Below, one piece after another: positions 60,651 to 64,000 of a stretch of DNA of 64,000 nucleotides. How positions within the stretch are numbered: position 1 is the stretch's first letter; every line of letters starts with the position of its first letter. Origin of the DNA: Collinsella sp. AM18-10 (lineage in GTDB: Bacteria; Actinomycetota; Coriobacteriia; Coriobacteriales; Coriobacteriaceae); the NCBI RefSeq assembly GCF_003471585.1, contig NZ_QRJO01000002.1:75587-139586 (forward strand). Reading direction: 5' to 3'. The notes under the pieces were generated by a model. The model was not told the DNA's origin. It saw only the letters and a program-made list of their open reading frames with translations, and did no database searches. The translations under genes and the position numbers were made by a program.

Positions 60651-62109
60651 TTCCGAGGAACTGCAGAAAAAGTCTGCCGGCGCGGCCAAGTGGTCGCTGA
60701 CAACCGAGGTCATTGTCAAGATCATCTCACCGATTTCGCAGCTCGTCCTGGCCAGGTTGCTGGCGCCCGAGGCGTTCGGCATGGTGGCCACGGTCACCAT
60801 GGTGGTGAACCTAGCCGACATGTTCTCGGACGCCGGGTTTCAGAAGTACCTGGTGCAGCACAGCTTCCGCGACAAGGAGGACCTGCACGCCAACGCCAAC
60901 GTAGCGTTCTGGACGAACTTCGGCGTGTCCGTGGCGCTGTGGTGCCTGATCGCTGTGTTCAACGACCCAGTCGCCGCCTTCGTGGGCAACCCATCGCTTG
61001 GCTTCCCACTCGCCGTAGCCTGCCTCTCGCTTCCGCTGACGTCGTTCTCGAGTATCCAGATGGCGCTTTTCCATCGCAGCCTCGACTTCAAGTCGCTGAT
61101 GCCGGTGAGGCTGGCGTCGACCCTGCTCAACTTCGGCTCCACGCTCGCGCTAGCGTTCATGGGGTTCGGCTATTGGTCCCTCATCGTGGGCACATTGGCC
61201 GCGAACGTCGTCAACGCCGTGGGGCTGACGCTACTGTCGGAGTGGAAGCCCGGGCTCTTTTACTCGTTCGACCTGCTGAAGGCCATGTTTTCGTTCAGCG
61301 GCTGGACGCTGCTGGAGTCGTTTGCCATATGGCTCTCAACTTGGGCTGGCACCTTCATCGTGGGCCACTTCCTGGGCGCGACCGAGCTGGGCTACTACAA
61401 GACGCCCATCACCTTCGTGAGCGGGTGTTTCAGCATCGTCACGAACGCGACGACGCCTATCCTGTTCTCGTCGCTTTCGCGCCTGCAGTTCGACCGTGGG
61501 GAGTATGTCGCCTACCTGCGGCGCTTCCAGTTTGTGGTGGCGCTGTTCCTGGTGCCGCTGTCTGCGGGCATCTTCATCTTCCGCGAGCCGCTGGTGGCGC
61601 TGCTTTTGGGTGACCAGTGGGGCGCCTCCACTTTGATGTTCGGTCTGTACGGCCTAGTGCAGGGGCCGATGGTCCTGCTCTCCTACTACAGCAGCGAGAT
61701 GTATCGTTCGCTCGGCAAGCCTCGAGTGTCGATGTTGGTGCAGGTGCTGTTTCTCGTGCTGATGACGCCGCTCATGACCGTGGGCGCAATGCGGGGCTTC
61801 GACGCCGTCGTTTGGGCCGACACGGGTTCTAGGCTCATCCTGATAGCCATCAACCAAGCGGTCACCCACCTCGTGGTGGGCCTTTCGTTCTGTCGAACGG
61901 TATGGGCGCTCAAGGAACAGATTGTGTGTACGCTGGCTATGTGCGCGTTCGCCTGGCTGACCTATGGGCTTGTATCCGACAGCTGTTCGGGGGTCGCGCT
62001 GGACATCGTCGGGTGTATCGTCGTCTACTTCGCGGCGTGCCTTGTGCTTCCTAGAAGTAGGGGCGTGCTGCTGAAACTGGTCAGGGGCGATGGGTTTAAG
62101 CTGCATTGA
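60643..62109 (+). CDS. Polysaccharide flippase (Wzx-like, MOP superfamily)
   Basis: A 488-residue membrane protein with about 14 predicted helices. It resembles PST-type oligosaccharide exporters: SAGAAKWSLTTEVIVKIISP (near residues 9-28), LVLARLLAPEAFGMVATVTM (near 31-50), FSDAGFQKYLVQ (near 59-70) and GATELGYYKTPITFVSG (near 243-259). It should move lipid-linked repeat units across the membrane to the Wzy candidate. The start is a TTG at 60643 with GGGAGG 6 nt before it, overlapping the DUF362 stop. A long in-frame extension from 60574 lies inside DUF362 and is rejected. It is the last gene of the locus and is followed by a terminator. Confidence 0.87.
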   Translation: MPDSEELQKKSAGAAKWSLTTEVIVKIISPISQLVLARLLAPEAFGMVATVTMVVNLADMFSDAGFQKYLVQHSFRDKEDLHANANVAFWTNFGVSVALWCLIAVFNDPVAAFVGNPSLGFPLAVACLSLPLTSFSSIQMALFHRSLDFKSLMPVRLASTLLNFGSTLALAFMGFGYWSLIVGTLAANVVNAVGLTLLSEWKPGLFYSFDLLKAMFSFSGWTLLESFAIWLSTWAGTFIVGHFLGATELGYYKTPITFVSGCFSIVTNATTPILFSSLSRLQFDRGEYVAYLRRFQFVVALFLVPLSAGIFIFREPLVALLLGDQWGASTLMFGLYGLVQGPMVLLSYYSSEMYRSLGKPRVSMLVQVLFLVLMTPLMTVGAMRGFDAVVWADTGSRLILIAINQAVTHLVVGLSFCRTVWALKEQIVCTLAMCAFAWLTYGLVSDSCSGVALDIVGCIVVYFAACLVLPRSRGVLLKLVRGDGFKLH

Positions 62110-62182
62110 AGACTCACAGTGAGTATTTGCTCGCTTGAGCACTGTTGAATATCGCGAAACGGCACCGCCGATATCGCGCCTG

Positions 62183-62217
62183 GGCACCGGGGCCGACACT
62201 GCCCCCGGTGCCTTTTT
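62183..62217 (+). terminator. Intrinsic terminator ending the exopolysaccharide operon
   Basis: GGCACCGGGG (62183-62192) pairs perfectly with CCCCGGTGCC (62203-62212), followed by five T. Confidence 0.92.
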
Positions 62218-62229
62218 ATTGCTATCGGC

Positions 62230-62530
62230 CTATCCGCGGCGCTGCCGCATGTTGGCCTCGCCCATGTCGACCCAGACCGCGTTGTGCACGATCCTGTCCA
62301 TGATGGCGTCGGCATGCACCCCGCCACCGAGCCTCGGGTGCCAGTCCTTCTTCTTGAGCTGCGTGCAGAAGACGGTCGAGGCGGTGCCGTACCTCAGCTC
62401 CATCAGCTCCAGCAGCATCGACCTGAACTATGTGTTCGGCTTGTCCAGCAGCCACTCGCCCCCTCGTGGCCACCAGTACGTTCTGGACGCTGTGCTTCGA
62501 GACGCGGGCGGTGCGGGCGATCGCGGATCG
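62230..62530 (-). pseudogene. Remnant of an IS21-family istB helper gene
   Basis: The minus strand from 62418 down to 62230 encodes LLELMELRYGTASTVFCTQL and then DAIMDRIVHNAVWVDMGEANMRQR, which match the C-terminal end of IstB ATPases. Just upstream in the same frame, EWLLDKPNT is followed by a TAG near 62431. Further upstream the homologous frame shifts (KHSVQNVLVATRG). No istA, no N-terminal Walker region and no IS21 ends are present. The copy is therefore a decayed fragment, truncated on its 5' side by the IS256-type element. Confidence 0.75.
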
Positions 62531-62536
62531 CGTCGA

Positions 62537-64000
62537 AAATGTTGGTGTAAGGGTGGCACCCTAGCGCTCGTTTAACGAAGAACGGCCTTCGTCCTAGAAT
62601 CTGAAATCACCACAACAACAGGTTCTAGGAAAGGACGAAGACCGCTATGGAAATCTTATCAGACCCGACGCCGGACATGCTCGCCATGCCCCGTTTCGAT
62701 GACGGCGCCATCGACATGCAGGAGCTGCTCCGCAGACTCGCCGAGCAGGTCGTGAACGCCGTGATGGACGCCGAGGCCGACCAGCTCTGCGGTGGCGGGG
62801 CGAACAGCCGAAACGGCTACCGCGAGAGATCGCTCGCCACCTGCGTCGGCACGCTGACGCTGCGCATCCCCAAACTGCGCTCCGGCAGCTTCTTCCCGGA
62901 GGACGTGCTCGAGCGCTACCAGCGCGTCGACCGCGCCCTCGTTGCCGCCGTCGCCGAGATGTACGCCACGGGCACGAGCACCCGCAAGGTGCAGAGGGTG
63001 GCCGAGAAGATGGGTGTCTCCAGGCTCTCGAAGGACCAGGTGAGCGCAATCGCCTCGAGCCTGGACGCAGACATCGAGGATCTGTGCGGAAGGCCGCTCG
63101 ACGGCTCGCCGGTGCCCTACGTCTGGCTCGACGCGACCTACGTCAAGTGCCGCCGCGAGGGGCGCGTCGCCTCCACCGCCGTGGTCACCGCCATCGGCTG
63201 CGATGCGGGCGGCTGGAGGCGCGTCCTGGGCGTCGACGTGGTCGACACCGAGTCTTACGACTCGTGGCTCGCCTTCCTGCGGGCTATCCGCTCGCGCGGG
63301 GCGGCGGGCGTGCGGCTCGTCGTCTCGGACGCCCACCCGGGGCTCGTCCGGGCGCTCGGCGAGGTCTTCCAGGGCGCCGCGTGGCAGCGCTGCGCGGTCC
63401 ACCTCATGCGCGACTGCATGCGCGAGGCCGGCTCCTGGCAGCTCAGGCGCCGCGTGGGTAGGATCGTGTCGCAGGTGTTCCGCGGGCGCGACGCCGCCAC
63501 CGTGACGGCCATGTACCACGCGGCGTGCGACATGCTGGCGGGGTGCTGCCCGAGGGCGGCGGCTGTGCTGGAGGAGGCCGAGCCCGACGCGCTGGCCTAC
63601 CTCGACTTTCCGCCGACCCACTGGAAGCGCCTGCGCACCAACAACGTGCAGGAGAGGACCAACCGAGAGATAAAGCGCAGGTCGCGCGTCGTGCAGGTGT
63701 TCCCCTCCACAGGGTCGCTGGTGCGGCTCGCGGGCGCGGTCATGTGCGAGCAGGACGAGATATGGCAGGAGTCCCGGTACTTCTCGGAAGTGAGGATGAA
63801 CGAGCTCTACGATGACGGTCGCACTCGGGGAATCGACGGTCACGTCGATTGGGCGCGGCTTGAGGCGGAGGCCAGGAAGATGCTCGAGGCCGGTCTCGAG
63901 CTTGCGGACAGGGTCGAGGCGGCATAGGATATCAACCGTATTCCAGATTGCAGGACGCAGGGCCGACTCGCTTCGAATCGGGCGCTACACCAACTTTCTC
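62537..64000 (+). mobile_element. IS256-family insertion sequence (right end at the window edge)
   Basis: The left end contains GTTGGTGTA at 62541-62549, and its reverse complement TACACCAAC lies at 63986-63994. The flanks GAAAAT and TTTCTC are partly symmetric, giving imperfect terminal inverted repeats of about 15 bp. One transposase gene lies between them. The right end falls at or just past base 64000, so the target duplication cannot be checked. The left end sits in the istB remnant. Confidence 0.75.
62647..63927 (+). CDS. IS256-family transposase
   Basis: A 426-residue DDE transposase of the Mutator/IS256 group. Catalytic residues appear in VWLDATYVKCR (first Asp near residue 161), VVSDAHPGLVRAL (second Asp near 227) and RTNNVQERTNREIKRRSRVV (Glu near 335). 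CAVHLMRDC (near 256-264) is the C-x2-H signature of the family. The N-terminal NGYRERSLATCVGTLTLRIP (near 58-77) is the usual DNA-binding lead-in. GGAAAGGACG is upstream of the ATG. The frame is intact and the length is normal, so it may be active. Confidence 0.92.
   Translation: MEILSDPTPDMLAMPRFDDGAIDMQELLRRLAEQVVNAVMDAEADQLCGGGANSRNGYRERSLATCVGTLTLRIPKLRSGSFFPEDVLERYQRVDRALVAAVAEMYATGTSTRKVQRVAEKMGVSRLSKDQVSAIASSLDADIEDLCGRPLDGSPVPYVWLDATYVKCRREGRVASTAVVTAIGCDAGGWRRVLGVDVVDTESYDSWLAFLRAIRSRGAAGVRLVVSDAHPGLVRALGEVFQGAAWQRCAVHLMRDCMREAGSWQLRRRVGRIVSQVFRGRDAATVTAMYHAACDMLAGCCPRAAAVLEEAEPDALAYLDFPPTHWKRLRTNNVQERTNREIKRRSRVVQVFPSTGSLVRLAGAVMCEQDEIWQESRYFSEVRMNELYDDGRTRGIDGHVDWARLEAEARKMLEAGLELADRVEAA

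Noticed and set aside
62135..62575. Plus-strand ORF of 146 codons after the flippase
   Set aside because: It runs antisense through the istB remnant and into the left end of the IS256-type element, has no homology and no good start.

Overview
The window looks like a chromosomal segment of a gut Coriobacteriia member, most likely Collinsella. This is inferred from the high-GC, GCC/GAG/CTG-rich codon use, the gene content (Hyf-type formate hydrogenlyase, a LoaP-led exopolysaccharide locus, selenocysteine machinery) and the short palindromic intergenic repeats. No database search was possible, so the genus is an inference.

Layout. 1-2.3 kb: accessory DNA with a lone AbiEi/DUF559-like protein and a RelB/DinJ antitoxin-PIN toxin pair, both on the minus strand. 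2.6-18.0 kb: a complete formate hydrogenlyase locus (ferredoxin, selenocysteine FdhF, HyfA-J, HycI protease, FocA-type formate channel). 18.1-25.2 kb: a molybdenum/selenium block with a Cys-ligand molybdopterin oxidoreductase, selA, selB, an unlisted tRNA-Sec gene (selC), mobA and a DUF3343 putative Se/S carrier. 25.4-30.6 kb: gdhA and a two-gene xanthine-dehydrogenase-type molybdenum hydroxylase. 30.8-39.1 kb: housekeeping genes (tRNA-Leu, tig, clpP, clpX, valS, folC). 39.4-44.0 kb on the minus strand: an M24 peptidase and a GlpA-like/FAD oxidoreductase/DUF1667 operon. 44.1-44.6 kb: a regular array of six 80-bp inverted-repeat units. 44.7-47.1 kb: a zinc-ribbon membrane protein and thrS. 47.5-62.1 kb: an exopolysaccharide locus led by a LoaP-like NusG paralogue, with uronic-acid sugar-nucleotide genes, glycosyltransferases, two TupA-like ATP-grasp ligases, a polymerase and a flippase. 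62.2-64.0 kb: an istB remnant and an IS256-family element.

How the genes fit together. Formate enters or leaves through FocA. FdhF, with Sec at residue 140, oxidises it. Ferredoxin-type subunits pass the electrons to the membrane-bound [NiFe] hydrogenase, which makes H2. The same window encodes the means to insert Sec (SelA, SelB, tRNA-Sec, and a SECIS hairpin directly after the UGA) and part of the molybdenum-cofactor supply (MobA). Two further molybdenum enzymes would draw on that supply. selD, the hyp maturation genes and the rest of the moa/moe pathway are not visible here.

The least explained material is non-coding. There is the 80-bp alternating inverted-repeat array. There is a family of palindromes sharing one 15-bp terminus (five sites). 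Two structured elements of opposite orientation flank valS; they share a conserved core and show compensatory stem changes. In the exopolysaccharide locus, hairpins overlap ribosome-binding sites and base composition changes abruptly inside genes, which suggests mosaic exchange.
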